Shown: piece after piece, positions 26,515 through 36,846 of the stretch
Layout: every line of letters begins with the position of its first letter
Position numbering within the stretch: position 1 is the stretch's first letter
NCBI GenBank assembly: GCA_011046395.1
Contig: DSAQ01000053.1
Span: 1 to 45,916 of the forward strand
Length of the DNA stretch: 45,916 bases
Source of the DNA: Pseudomonadota bacterium
GTDB taxonomy: Bacteria; Desulfobacterota; QYQD01
Direction: 5' to 3'
Notes under the pieces: model-generated
Seen by the model: the letters and a program-made list of their open reading frames with translations, nothing else
Databases searched by the model: none
What the model was told of the DNA's origin: nothing
Position numbers and translations under genes: made by a program

Positions 26515-29384
26515 GTTTTCTCCTCACTTAGGAGCAAGGCCACAGGAAAATGTCTTAAGACATCCCCTATGGGCAGGGTTCCTTCACTTTTGATTATCTC
26601 TGAAGTTATGACATCCCTCCATACAGAAGGGCCATAACCGGGAAGAATAATATAGGTGTCGTCCCATATCTCTCTACCTACCGGATATCGGTCTTCGCTT
26701 ACGAGACTGGTTACAAACCTTGGAACTACGGTTATTGCCTGTAAGCCCTCACTTGATGACTTCGCCTTGTTACGCAGGGCATGTTTATGAGCCGTATACA
26801 TCTGGATCTGCGGGGTATCCATCTTCCTCATATAGGCCACTATGTGATCCTTAAACCTTCCGCCCACCTCAAGCGGAGCATAAACGCCTTTTTGGAAGAC
26901 CTCGCTATTCTCTCTTCTCGCCGCGAGCGCCCTGTTTGTCAAAAAAAGCTTAATCCTGCCATCTTCTTTCGTCAAAAAGAGTTCTTTTATTAAAGCCAAC
27001 ACGTCTTTACTTGCCTTATCCTTTATCTCCTGTAAAAATCTTTTTCTCTTTTCAAAATCTACAGGACGACGGTTATCTGGGTCTACGAGATTAAGATCCC
27101 ACAACTCTGTCCCCTGATAGAAATCCGGAAGTCCAGGCGAAGTGATCTTGATAAGAGCCTGCGAAAGAGAATTGAATATCCCATAAGAGGCCACCCGTTT
27201 CTGAAAGGGCAAAAATTCTTTTAAAAATTCATTCCCTCCCGCGGGTGTCAGAATCTCTTCGATGAAGGAGACAAACGCCTCCTCATACTCTGTATCGGGT
27301 TTCAGCCACGCCGTATGGACCTTGGCCTCCCGCACGGCCTTGACCATATAGTCCTTTACCCTTTCTATAAAGCTGGGGCGCTCGGTTTCATCGAAAGGAA
27401 AGGCCCCGATAAGTGTCTGATAGAGAAAATATTCATCATTCCGGTCTGGGACGCTGGTGCCATTTACAAGCTTCTTTTTTCTTTTGTTGATCCGGCTCCA
27501 TTTCTTGATGCTATCTTCCCATTCTTTCGGAACTTCAGACAAAATGTTAATTCTTGCCCGCACGTCTTCGCCTCTTTTCGTGTCATGGGTGGAGGTGGCA
27601 TTCACGGAGTGCGGCCAGGAATGTGCCCTTTTCTGGTTGAAGCCATGGAACTCCTTCATCGCTATACCGAATTTATCCGGACTTCCACCCACTTCATTAA
27701 GTGAAAGGAGTCGGTTATATATGTAGAAAATCGTATCCTCAAACCCTTTAGCCATCAGCGGTCCGGTGAACTGCTGAAATTTCATGACAAAATGAAACCA
27801 CTCCTCCCTTTCTTCTTCCTTAAGGTATTCCTCGAATTCGAGGAGGAGAAATTTTTCAATAAAGTCCAGTTCGTACAGCAGCCCGGGATTCCTCTGTTTG
27901 GCCTTTTTTACCGCCTCTGTTATGTACAGTTGATCTGTTTTACTAAAAGACTCCTTGCTTATATAGGTTCGATAAACTGGAAAGAGCGCCAGAACATCCA
28001 CTAAGGCCCTTTTGAGACCGTAGAGCGTAATATCACTGCTATGTCTATACCTGCCGGAGATCCTCTTCATAAGATGGGCAAGGTTGTCAACATCTCCGGC
28101 CATCTCCTTTCCTATTATGAGCCTCTTTTTATCACACACCAGATCCTCATAAGAGGTCTTTAAACGGGTAAACTCGGTGTATATTTTGCTGAATGCCCTG
28201 GCGTTTCTCGTCTTGCAAAAAATCCCATTTACATAATTCATAAAGTCATAGCCGGTTGTCCCCTGCACAGGCCAGGTGGCCGGTAACTCCTCTTCGAGGT
28301 CAAGAATTTTCTCAACCACCAGGTATACCTCCCCGGCCCTTTCTCTTAATCTTCCCAGATAACCGTTTGGATCATAGAGGCCATCTATGTGATCTACTCT
28401 CAGTCCAGTAAATTTCCCATCCTTTGCCAGGCTTATGATGAGCCCATGGGTTTGCTCTAAGACGTTTTCGTCTTCCATCCGCAAGGAGATGAGGCCGTTG
28501 ATATTGAAAAACCGCCGGTAATTTATCTCCTCGGTGGCCACCTTCCAAAAAGATAATCTAAAGAACTGTTCGGAAAGGAGGCTATCGAGCCTGTTAAAGC
28601 TCTCCGCCACCCCCTTTGTACCATTAAAGATTTCTATATTTTCATCAGTGAATCTCTTTATATCAGGATTTTCTCTGTAAAGCTCCCAAAGCATCCTCTT
28701 TATAAACCGTATCTGCTGGTAGCGTTCACTGACGTCTTCTCTGGATACAGGCATATTCTTTATGGAATAGAGGATGCCCAGCAACTTTATAAAATCCGGA
28801 TGGTCTTCACCCAGCTTTTTCCGCAATGTGTTTAATCTGTGGGTGATAACACTGGCATATGATTCCGGTCTTAGCGGCAGTTTCAAATCATAGTAGCGGA
28901 CACTAAAACCATCCCGGTCATATTGTAATTTAATTTCTTCCTCTTCTAAGGACTCCCCATAAAGCCGTCCCAGGAAAGGAACGAGGAGTCTTCCCTGAAT
29001 GCTTTCATACGGATGGCTCCATTCTATGTCAAAGAAATCAAAATACTCCGAACTCTGACCATTTTCCAGGACGTCCATAAGCATGGCATTTTCGCCATCA
29101 AAGGCCATGTGGTTCGGGACTATATCCTGAATCCAGCCCATTCCCCGGGCCTTTGATGCCCTTATCAGTTCTTCGAAGTCCTCAGCGCTCCCCAGCTCAG
29201 GGTTTAGCTGATTGGTATCTACCACATCGTATCCATGCAGACTTCCCTTCTTCGCTTTAAATATGGGGGAGGCATAAACATCGGAGACCCCGAGGTCAAA
29301 AAGAAACTGCACTATCTCCTTGGCCTTTTTAAACCCAAAGGTAGGATTAAACTGAAGTCTATAAGTAGCTGACGGGATCCTCAT
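26511..29384 (-). CDS. treY: Malto-oligosyltrehalose synthase
   Basis: [90 protein letters not shown]. Overlaps malQ by ATGA. Confidence 0.95.
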   Translation of the reverse strand: MRIPSATYRLQFNPTFGFKKAKEIVQFLFDLGVSDVYASPIFKAKKGSLHGYDVVDTNQLNPELGSAEDFEELIRASKARGMGWIQDIVPNHMAFDGENAMLMDVLENGQSSEYFDFFDIEWSHPYESIQGRLLVPFLGRLYGESLEEEEIKLQYDRDGFSVRYYDLKLPLRPESYASVITHRLNTLRKKLGEDHPDFIKLLGILYSIKNMPVSREDVSERYQQIRFIKRMLWELYRENPDIKRFTDENIEIFNGTKGVAESFNRLDSLLSEQFFRLSFWKVATEEINYRRFFNINGLISLRMEDENVLEQTHGLIISLAKDGKFTGLRVDHIDGLYDPNGYLGRLRERAGEVYLVVEKILDLEEELPATWPVQGTTGYDFMNYVNGIFCKTRNARAFSKIYTEFTRLKTSYEDLVCDKKRLIIGKEMAGDVDNLAHLMKRISGRYRHSSDITLYGLKRALVDVLALFPVYRTYISKESFSKTDQLYITEAVKKAKQRNPGLLYELDFIEKFLLLEFEEYLKEEEREEWFHFVMKFQQFTGPLMAKGFEDTIFYIYNRLLSLNEVGGSPDKFGIAMKEFHGFNQKRAHSWPHSVNATSTHDTKRGEDVRARINILSEVPKEWEDSIKKWSRINKRKKKLVNGTSVPDRNDEYFLYQTLIGAFPFDETERPSFIERVKDYMVKAVREAKVHTAWLKPDTEYEEAFVSFIEEILTPAGGNEFLKEFLPFQKRVASYGIFNSLSQALIKITSPGLPDFYQGTELWDLNLVDPDNRRPVDFEKRKRFLQEIKDKASKDVLALIKELFLTKEDGRIKLFLTNRALAARRENSEVFQKGVYAPLEVGGRFKDHIVAYMRKMDTPQIQMYTAHKHALRNKAKSSSEGLQAITVVPRFVTSLVSEDRYPVGREIWDDTYIILPGYGPSVWRDVITSEIIKSEGTLPIGDVLRHFPVALLLSEEKT

Positions 29385-29411
29385 TCTTGAACCTTCATTA
29401 AAACCGCTCCA

Positions 29412-31250
29412 CTAAGCAATTCCTTTCTTTATATACATGACAAGGCCCTGTGCCCGCAGGGTTATCTTGTCCCCAGAAGCGATCGCTTGCGGGAGAAGGG
29501 TGCCCGGCCCATGCCACACACGGTCAGAAGAGTCCAGCACCTTTTGCCATTTTCCTGCCGGCAAAGAAACTGTGATTGCAATATCCGCTTTATTGAAATT
29601 AAAGATGCAGAAAACGTGGCTCTTTTCTGCATCTTTCCACCTTCTCATAAATAAAACCTCCTGCTCCTCAAGCCCCCATGCATCAAGGTTATCTTTATCC
29701 AGAGCGGAAAGCGCTGGAATCTCTCGCCTCAGCCTTATGAGATCCTGATAAAATTTGAGTAAAACATTGTGATTTCCTTCATCCCTACTCCCCCAGTTTA
29801 TCTTCGCCTTTAGAAATGTCTCTCCACTCTGAGGATCAGGAGGCTCTCCCTTCCAGCTAAAGGCATTGAACTCCTCCTTCCTTCCTTCCCTCACGGCTTC
29901 GATCAAATCCGCATCAGAATGGCTGACAAAATAAAGGAATGGAGCCTCCTCACCGTATTCCTCACCCATAAAGAGAAGCGGTATATAGGGAGAAAGCAAA
30001 ATAACACCAGATGCCAGTTTAAGCGCTTCAAACGAGACCAGGCTTGATAACCTATCCCCAAGCATTCTGTTTCCAACCTGGTCATGATTCTGTGCAAATA
30101 CAACAAATTGGTTCGCTGGCCTCTCCTTGGCAGAATTTCCGTGACTTCGTCTTCTATAACAGGAATACTGCCCGGAATATATAAATCCTTCTCTTATAGA
30201 CTTTATAAGGTGATCTATCTGGCCAAAGTCAACGTAGTACCCCTGATCCTCTCCGGTAAGAAGGACATGGAGGGCGTGGTGGAAATCATCGCACCACTGG
30301 GCATTAATGCCATATCCACCAACTTCCCTGGGTCGTATCACTCTGGAGTCATTCAAATCGCTCTCCGCTATCAGATAAACCTTTCTCCTTTCCTGATTCG
30401 AAAATTCTTCAACCCTTTCTGCAAGCTCTTGAAGAAATGGTCTGGCGCTCATGTCAAATATGCCGTGGATAGCGTCAAGACGAAGGGCATCAATATGATA
30501 AACCTGAAACCAATATAGAGCATTCTCTATAAAATAGTTCTTTACCTCGTCACTATAAGCTCCGTCAAAATTTATAGCCTGTCCCCAGGGGGTTTTATAT
30601 CTATCAGTAAAGTACGGTCCATAGTCCCACAGATAGTTTCCCTCCGGGCCGAGGTGATTATAGACGACATCCAGTATCACGGCCATCCCCTTTTTGTGGC
30701 AGGCATTGACCAGTTTTTTGAGTCCATCCGGCCCGCCATAAGAGTCTTGTACGGCAAAAGGATACACGCCGTCATAACCCCAATTTCTCTCCCCCGGGAA
30801 TTGGGCCACAGGCATTATCTCTATGGCGTTGACCCCGAGATCCTTAAGCTCATCAAGCCTGGGGATTACCGCCTCAAAAGTGCCTTCAGGCGTAAACGCC
30901 CCCACATGGAGTTCATAGATTATCATCTCAGATAGGTCTAATCCCCTCCAGATATCGTCGCCCCAATGAAAAGAATGGTGATCGACTACTTGAGAAGGCC
31001 CATGTACGCCTTCAGACTGAAAATAGGATGCGGGATCAGGTCTGTCCCGTTCGCCTTCAAGCCGGTAAAAGTAGCGTGTTCCGGGAAGCACATCTTCTAC
31101 CCGTGTCTTCCAGTAGCCTCTTTCATCCCTGCTCAATGAAACGAGCCGTTCCCGTGGAGAGACTATCTTTAATTTTACCTCTTTGAGGAGTGGAGCCCAG
31201 GCAGTAAATTCGCAACGCCCATTTCCCAGATAATGGGCCCCAATTCTCAT
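29412..31250 (-). CDS. treZ: Malto-oligosyltrehalose trehalohydrolase
   Basis: Recognisable homology begins at MRIGAHYLGNGRCEFTAWAPLLKEV (31250); GVNAIEIMPVAQFPGERNWGYDGVYPFAVQDSYGGP; LRLDAIHGI. The track ORF extends to 31463 (TTG start) through repeat-derived sequence. Confidence 0.93.
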   Translation of the reverse strand: MRIGAHYLGNGRCEFTAWAPLLKEVKLKIVSPRERLVSLSRDERGYWKTRVEDVLPGTRYFYRLEGERDRPDPASYFQSEGVHGPSQVVDHHSFHWGDDIWRGLDLSEMIIYELHVGAFTPEGTFEAVIPRLDELKDLGVNAIEIMPVAQFPGERNWGYDGVYPFAVQDSYGGPDGLKKLVNACHKKGMAVILDVVYNHLGPEGNYLWDYGPYFTDRYKTPWGQAINFDGAYSDEVKNYFIENALYWFQVYHIDALRLDAIHGIFDMSARPFLQELAERVEEFSNQERRKVYLIAESDLNDSRVIRPREVGGYGINAQWCDDFHHALHVLLTGEDQGYYVDFGQIDHLIKSIREGFIYSGQYSCYRRRSHGNSAKERPANQFVVFAQNHDQVGNRMLGDRLSSLVSFEALKLASGVILLSPYIPLLFMGEEYGEEAPFLYFVSHSDADLIEAVREGRKEEFNAFSWKGEPPDPQSGETFLKAKINWGSRDEGNHNVLLKFYQDLIRLRREIPALSALDKDNLDAWGLEEQEVLFMRRWKDAEKSHVFCIFNFNKADIAITVSLPAGKWQKVLDSSDRVWHGPGTLLPQAIASGDKITLRAQGLVMYIKKGIA

Positions 31251-31258
31251 CTGAAAAT

Positions 31259-31295
31259 CCCCCACACCCCCCTTTTCCAAAGGGGGGTGTGGGGG
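31259..31295. repeat. 17-bp perfect palindrome just upstream of the treZ body
   Basis: CCCCCACACCCCCCTTT-tcc-AAAGGGGGGTGTGGGGG. Confidence 0.9.
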
Positions 31296-31352
31296 GATTC
31301 GGGGGATTATTCTCATTGTCCCTTGTCCGTCGCAGACAGATGTGTATTTCAG

Positions 31353-31384
31353 GTATCCGTTCACCGTTATCAGTTCACCGTTGT
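31353..31384 (+). repeat. 32-bp exact dispersed repeat (GTTCACC family)
   Basis: GTATCCGTTCACCGTTATCAGTTCACCGTTGT is the exact reverse complement of 15584-15615. Confidence 0.92.
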
Positions 31385-31434
31385 CCGTAAGAACCTGAAA
31401 AGCTTTTTTCGGTGAACAGTGAACGGTTACTATT

Positions 31435-33354
31435 TCATTTTCCTTCGCTCTTAAAAAAGACAACGCTGAGCGGTGGTAAGATTAGAGATAAAGAATGGTA
31501 TTGCCCATGCGCCGGAACCGGGGCTGCTTCAACGCCCCCGGAATTTCCCCAATTGCCTCCCCAGTATATCCGGGCATCGCTGTTTAAAACCTCTCTCCAG
31601 AAGCCTCCCCGTGGAACCCCGACCCTGTAATTCTGTCTGGGAACCGGGGTGAGGTTACAGACTACGAGGATAATATCGTCTGTACTTTTACCTCTTCGCG
31701 TATAACTTATGACGCTCCCTTCCCAATCAGAGCTGTCTATCCAGGCAAAGCCTTGATTGTTAAAATCCAGTTCGTACAGGGCCGGCTCAGCCCTATAAAA
31801 GTGGTTCAGGTCTTTGACCCACCTTTGTAACCCGTGATGGGAGGGATATTCGAGAACATGCCATTCCAGACTCTCCTCGTGATTCCACTCTTTCCACTGA
31901 CCAAATTCGTCTCCCATAAACAATAGCTTCTTTCCGGGGTGGCCGTACATGTATCCGAATAATAGTCTGAGGTTTGCATACCTCTGCCACTCATCCCCGG
32001 GCATCTTTCCGGACAGCGCGCCTTTTCCATGAACTACCTCGTCGTGGGAAAGAGGAAGGACGAAGTTCTCGGAAAAGGCATACCAGATGCTAAAGGTAAG
32101 CTGGTTGTGATGATACTTTCTAAAGACAGGATCGTTAGAAAAATAATCCAGCGTATCGTGCATCCAGCCCATGTTCCACTTCATGCCAAATCCCAGCCCG
32201 CCCACATATGCCGGCCTGGAGACCATAGGCCAGGCCGTGGACTCTTCCGCTATGGTCTGAACGTCGGGATAATTTTCGTAAACCGCCTCATTAAACCTCC
32301 TTATGAACCTTACGGCCTCTATATTTTCGTTCCCTCCATACTCGTTTGGTATCCAATCTCCGCCCGTTCTCGCATAGTCCAGGTAAAGCATAGAGGCCAC
32401 GGCATCCACCCTCAACCCATCAATATGGTATTTGCCAAGCCAGAAGAGGGCGCTGCTGATAAGAAAATTTTTCACCTCGTTTCGCCCATAGTTAAAGATG
32501 GCGCTTTTCCAATCAGGGTGAAATCCTTTTCTAGGGTCTTCGTGTTCATAAACGTGCGTGCCATCAAAATAGACGAGTCCGTGCTCGTCATTTGGAAAAT
32601 GGGAAGGTACCCAATCAAGGATAATGGCTATCCCGTTTTGATGGAGGTGATCAACAAAGTACATGAAATCCTGAGGCGTTCCGAACCGGCTGGATGGCGC
32701 AAAGTAGCCTGTGGTCTGGTACCCCCAGGAGCCGTAGAACGGGTGTTCCATTATTGGTAATAGTTCGATATGGGTGAAACCCATCTCCTTCATATAATCC
32801 GCCAGGTAATGGGCCATCTCCCGGTAGGTAAGGAACCGGTTACCCTCTTCGGGGACCCGCCGCCAGGATCCGAGGTGTAATTCGTAGATAGCAAAGGGGG
32901 AGTCAAGCCCGTTACGTTTATACCGATTCTGCATCCATTCGGCATCGTTCCATTCATAGCCTAGCTCCCATACCACAGTAGCGGTTTTGGGTGAAAGCTC
33001 CCACAGATAGGCATAGGGATCGCCCTTGTCCACTTTATAATCGTTATAATTTGAGACGATGTGATACTTATAAAGCGCGCCCTGGCTGACCCCGGAAACA
33101 AAACCCTCCCAGATGCCGGAGGCGTCCTCTCTTGACTTTAAGGGATGGGTTTCCGGAACCCATGCGTTGAACTCACCGACCACGGATACCCTGTTGGCAT
33201 TGGGCGCCCAGACGGCAAAGTAAGTCCCTCGGGTGTCACCCACAGACATTACGTGTGCCCCCAGTTTGTCATACAGTTGAAAGTGATTCCCCTCTTTGAA
33301 GAGATAAATATCATGCTCTGTGAATAGGCTAACATCGTATCGTACGCTTCCCAT
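31435..33354 (-). CDS. glgB: 1,4-alpha-glucan branching enzyme
   Basis: [90 protein letters not shown]. Confidence 0.95.
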   Translation of the reverse strand: MGSVRYDVSLFTEHDIYLFKEGNHFQLYDKLGAHVMSVGDTRGTYFAVWAPNANRVSVVGEFNAWVPETHPLKSREDASGIWEGFVSGVSQGALYKYHIVSNYNDYKVDKGDPYAYLWELSPKTATVVWELGYEWNDAEWMQNRYKRNGLDSPFAIYELHLGSWRRVPEEGNRFLTYREMAHYLADYMKEMGFTHIELLPIMEHPFYGSWGYQTTGYFAPSSRFGTPQDFMYFVDHLHQNGIAIILDWVPSHFPNDEHGLVYFDGTHVYEHEDPRKGFHPDWKSAIFNYGRNEVKNFLISSALFWLGKYHIDGLRVDAVASMLYLDYARTGGDWIPNEYGGNENIEAVRFIRRFNEAVYENYPDVQTIAEESTAWPMVSRPAYVGGLGFGMKWNMGWMHDTLDYFSNDPVFRKYHHNQLTFSIWYAFSENFVLPLSHDEVVHGKGALSGKMPGDEWQRYANLRLLFGYMYGHPGKKLLFMGDEFGQWKEWNHEESLEWHVLEYPSHHGLQRWVKDLNHFYRAEPALYELDFNNQGFAWIDSSDWEGSVISYTRRGKSTDDIILVVCNLTPVPRQNYRVGVPRGGFWREVLNSDARIYWGGNWGNSGGVEAAPVPAHGQYHSLSLILPPLSVVFFKSEGK

Positions 33355-33404
33355 TTTACCTCCCTGTCTTTTTCAATCAAAAATACCCTTATACCTAAAT
33401 TGAG

Positions 33405-33494
33405 CGATTTAAAAACCACAGAGTGCACAGAGAAAGAGGGTCTTTTCTTTTATTTATCATGTTCTTCTCTGTGTTCTCTGTGGTGAATCGCCTT
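33405..33494. repeat. CACAGAG-type inverted repeat in the glgB/treS intergenic gap
   Basis: accacagagtgcacagagaa (33415-33434) inverted at ttctctgtgttctctgtggt (33465-33484), 18/20 matches; flanking gcgatt/aatcgc also pair. Confidence 0.85.
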
Positions 33495-33501
33495 TTTTAG
33501 G

Positions 33502-36500
33502 TTATATACCACTTTTTAAGATACACTGTACGCCCCTGACGGGAATAATAATCCAATCAGGACGATTATTCAGTTCATAACCAAGTTCATAAATCGCTTT
33601 GTCCAAAAGGAAGGCATGGAGGAGGGTTTCGAGCTCTCCTTTTTCATGCGGGATGAAAGGAGCTTCTCCACAGGTCTCCAGATAGGAATGGAGGAATATC
33701 CCGCTCACATAGTGATACCACAGGTCAGCCCATGGCTCCAGCAGAGGCTTATCTTTGGCTCGCAGCGATGCATCCAGAAAAAGGGCATTATAGGCCGCAT
33801 AATGAAAGGAGCGAATCATGCCCGCCACATCCCGAAGAGGCGAACGCTTCAATCTCCTTTCACTGAGTGTCCGTGCTGGTTCACCCTCGAAGTCTATAAT
33901 CACGAAATCCTTTCCGGTAAAAAGAACCTGGCCCAGGTGATAATCTCCGTGAATACGAATCTTCATCGCGGAGATCTTTTCCGGCAAAATTTTCTGGAAG
34001 CGGGCCAGAATCTCTTGCTCAGAAGCCAGAATTGCAGATGCGTCCTTTTGCACACCTTCGCGCAGTCTTTTGAGGTTTTTCCCCAGAGATTGTAGCACCC
34101 GCCGCGCTAAGCTCCGCATAGACTGATATACAGATCTTTGATAAAGCGTTGAGAAGGGTTCAGGGGCAAAATCTGCATCCCCGGATACGGATGATAAGGC
34201 GAGATGCAATTCTGCGGTTCGCTTTCCCAGGAGGCGAGCCGTTTCGAAATAAACGCCGCCTATTAATTCCTGCACCAGCGGTGGAATGGCGGAAAATTCG
34301 ATGCCCAGCAGGGAGGTAGGTATTTCCGGCACATGCCGAATCTCTCGTCTCCTGGACAGAATGCGCTCGAAATATTCGCGCACTGCGTCCAGTGTGTACG
34401 TCCAGGCATCGCCTTGATTGGGGACAAAACCCTGCAAGAGGCCGATTAATATCGGCTCCGAGCCCTGATGCCGGTACTCAATGGCACCGGCAAAAGGGGG
34501 AACCTGGGAAAAGTCCGTCTTTTCCGTGAGGAATCTCAAGATTTCAAGGTCAGGATTTACTCCTTCTTCGAGCCGCCGGCAGAGCTTTAAGAAAAACTTA
34601 TCCTCATAAAGGACGGAGGTATTGCTTTGTTCGGCCTTGAGTACTTGAGAGGTCAATAGCAGCGCCTTATCAGACAGCAGGCTGCGGAATTCCCTACCCG
34701 GGAAAGCGACAAGCTCTCCCCTCTTGCCCTTTATCCGTTTTCTTTGCGCAATCATGGCCAGAAGACTCTCACGGACCTTCTGGTCATAAATGCCGTCGCA
34801 GAGAATCCCCTCTTCATCCCCGATATGCAAGCATGCGATTACGGCCTGCGGAAATTCTTGTGTAATCTGCTTGGCCTTAGCCCCTTGGATGTATGAGACA
34901 GCAAGTGAATATATCTCCATCGTACCCTCTGTATAACCCACCTCCAACAAGACTAATTGAGTCACATCGGCATTTTTAGAAATCGGTATACTTTCCAGGA
35001 TCTTAACCTGCCGGATCGTCCGTGCCTTTCCGGCAAACCAACGACAACCTCTTAGGTAACCCGGAAGGATTTTTTTCTCCAGTATTTCCCGGGCATCATC
35101 CTCCAGAACCGTCTCCCAGTTCCCCTCTACGCGCAGCCCCGGAATGGCTATTTTTTCACAGACGCTGACAGGCTCTCGTCTCTCTTTTAGTAAAAGCCAA
35201 TAGTGATCGTAGGGCCCGAATGTGAGTACATAAGGTGACTTTTTTATGATCGGGAATTTATTTTGACTGAAGACCTCTTCCGGCACAAATCCGGCATATT
35301 GTGAAAGGTCGAGTCCGCCCACTTGAGAAAACCTGGACAGGTTTATAACCACGAGTATATTTTCATCCTCATACCGGCGGATAAATGCCAGTACCTTCGG
35401 GTTATTGGGCGAAAGGAATTCTATGGTTCCCCGACCAAAGGCCTTAAAGCGTTTCCGCATACCTATGACGCGTTTCATCCACCAGAGGAGTGAAGATAAG
35501 TTCCGTTCGTGGTTCTCCACGTTTACTGACTCGTAGTGATACTCAGGGTCGATAATCACCGGCAGATACAGCTTCTGGGGATTCACCTTAGAAAAGCCGG
35601 CATTCCTGTCCGGACTCCACTGCATTGGTGTTCTAACGCCATTCCGGTCACCGAGATAATAGTTGTCACCCATGCCAATCTCGTCGCCATAGTAAATAAT
35701 GGGTGTACCCGGAAGAGAAAAGAGGAGGATATTCATAAGTTCTATCTTCCTTCGATTATTACCGACCAGTGGCGCCAGACGCCGGCGAATACCCAGGTTG
35801 ATTCTGGCGCGCGGGTCTCTGGCATAGACCCGGTACATATAGTCACGCTCTTCATCTGTAACCATCTCCAGGGTTAATTCATCGTGATTACGAAGGAATA
35901 GCGCCCACTGAGCGGATTCAGGTACAGCGGGAGTTTGTTCGAGGATGTCTATAATCGGATAATGATCCTCCATCCAAAGCGACATAAACATCCTGGGCAT
36001 AAGGGGGAAATGAAAGGCCATGTGGCATTCATCACCGTCACCAAAATAGGCCGTGGCATCTTCCGGCCACTGGTTGGCCTCTGCCAGAAGCATTCGGTTT
36101 TTAAACTTACCATCTATATAAGCCCTTAATTTCTTTAGGAAGGCGTACGTCTCGGGCAGGTTTTCGCAGTTGGTTCCCTCCCGTTCATATAAATAGGGGA
36201 TAGCGTCCAATCGCAGACCGTCTACCCCCATGTCAAACCAGAAATCAATCACCCGGAACAGCGCCTTTTGTACCTGGGGATTGTCAAAATTCAGGTCCGG
36301 TTGATGGGAATAAAAACGGTGCCAGTAATACGCCTTGGTCATGGGATCCCAGGCCCAGTTTGAAGGTTCAAAGTCTTTAAAGATGATCCGGGCGTCCTTG
36401 TATTTTTCCGGGGTATCACTCCAGACGTAAAAGTTTCGCCATGTCGAACCCGGCTTCGCCTGTCTGGCTCGTTGAAACCACAAATGCTGATCAGAGGTGT

Positions 36501-36834
36501 GGTTTAAAACAAGCTCCGTAATAACCCGCATGCCGCGTCGATGGGCCTGCCTCAGAAGCTCCCGAAAATCTCGCAGACTGCCATAATCTTGATGAACATT
36601 GTAATAGTCCGCAATGTCATACCCATCATCCCTGAGGGGAGACGGATAAAAAGGCAAAAGCCATAGAGCTGTCACCCCCAGATGTTCGAGGTAATCGAGT
36701 TTCTCTATAAGCCCTCGAAAGTCACCTATGCCATCTCCGTTGCTGTCGTAAAACGTCTTTATGTGGAGTTCATAGATGATGGCATCCTTGTACCATAAAG
36801 GATCGTCATCGAGATATACCTCTTTCTTAGGCAT
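33502..36834 (-). CDS. treS: Trehalose synthase fused to maltokinase (TreS-Mak/Pep2)
   Basis: TreS: PLWYKDAIIYELHIKTFYDSNGDGIGDF, GVDGLRLDAIPYLYEREGTNCENLPET. Maltokinase: KIRIHGDYHLGQVLFTGKDFVIIDFEGEPARTLSERRLKRSPLRDVAGMIRSF. Confidence 0.95.
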   Translation of the reverse strand: MPKKEVYLDDDPLWYKDAIIYELHIKTFYDSNGDGIGDFRGLIEKLDYLEHLGVTALWLLPFYPSPLRDDGYDIADYYNVHQDYGSLRDFRELLRQAHRRGMRVITELVLNHTSDQHLWFQRARQAKPGSTWRNFYVWSDTPEKYKDARIIFKDFEPSNWAWDPMTKAYYWHRFYSHQPDLNFDNPQVQKALFRVIDFWFDMGVDGLRLDAIPYLYEREGTNCENLPETYAFLKKLRAYIDGKFKNRMLLAEANQWPEDATAYFGDGDECHMAFHFPLMPRMFMSLWMEDHYPIIDILEQTPAVPESAQWALFLRNHDELTLEMVTDEERDYMYRVYARDPRARINLGIRRRLAPLVGNNRRKIELMNILLFSLPGTPIIYYGDEIGMGDNYYLGDRNGVRTPMQWSPDRNAGFSKVNPQKLYLPVIIDPEYHYESVNVENHERNLSSLLWWMKRVIGMRKRFKAFGRGTIEFLSPNNPKVLAFIRRYEDENILVVINLSRFSQVGGLDLSQYAGFVPEEVFSQNKFPIIKKSPYVLTFGPYDHYWLLLKERREPVSVCEKIAIPGLRVEGNWETVLEDDAREILEKKILPGYLRGCRWFAGKARTIRQVKILESIPISKNADVTQLVLLEVGYTEGTMEIYSLAVSYIQGAKAKQITQEFPQAVIACLHIGDEEGILCDGIYDQKVRESLLAMIAQRKRIKGKRGELVAFPGREFRSLLSDKALLLTSQVLKAEQSNTSVLYEDKFFLKLCRRLEEGVNPDLEILRFLTEKTDFSQVPPFAGAIEYRHQGSEPILIGLLQGFVPNQGDAWTYTLDAVREYFERILSRRREIRHVPEIPTSLLGIEFSAIPPLVQELIGGVYFETARLLGKRTAELHLALSSVSGDADFAPEPFSTLYQRSVYQSMRSLARRVLQSLGKNLKRLREGVQKDASAILASEQEILARFQKILPEKISAMKIRIHGDYHLGQVLFTGKDFVIIDFEGEPARTLSERRLKRSPLRDVAGMIRSFHYAAYNALFLDASLRAKDKPLLEPWADLWYHYVSGIFLHSYLETCGEAPFIPHEKGELETLLHAFLLDKAIYELGYELNNRPDWIIIPVRGVQCILKSGI

Positions 36835-36846
36835 TAACCTATCTCC

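Noticed and set aside
32029-32760. 243-aa plus-strand ORF inside glgB
   Set aside because: Fully antisense to conserved glgB catalytic motifs; no RBS or recognisable domain.
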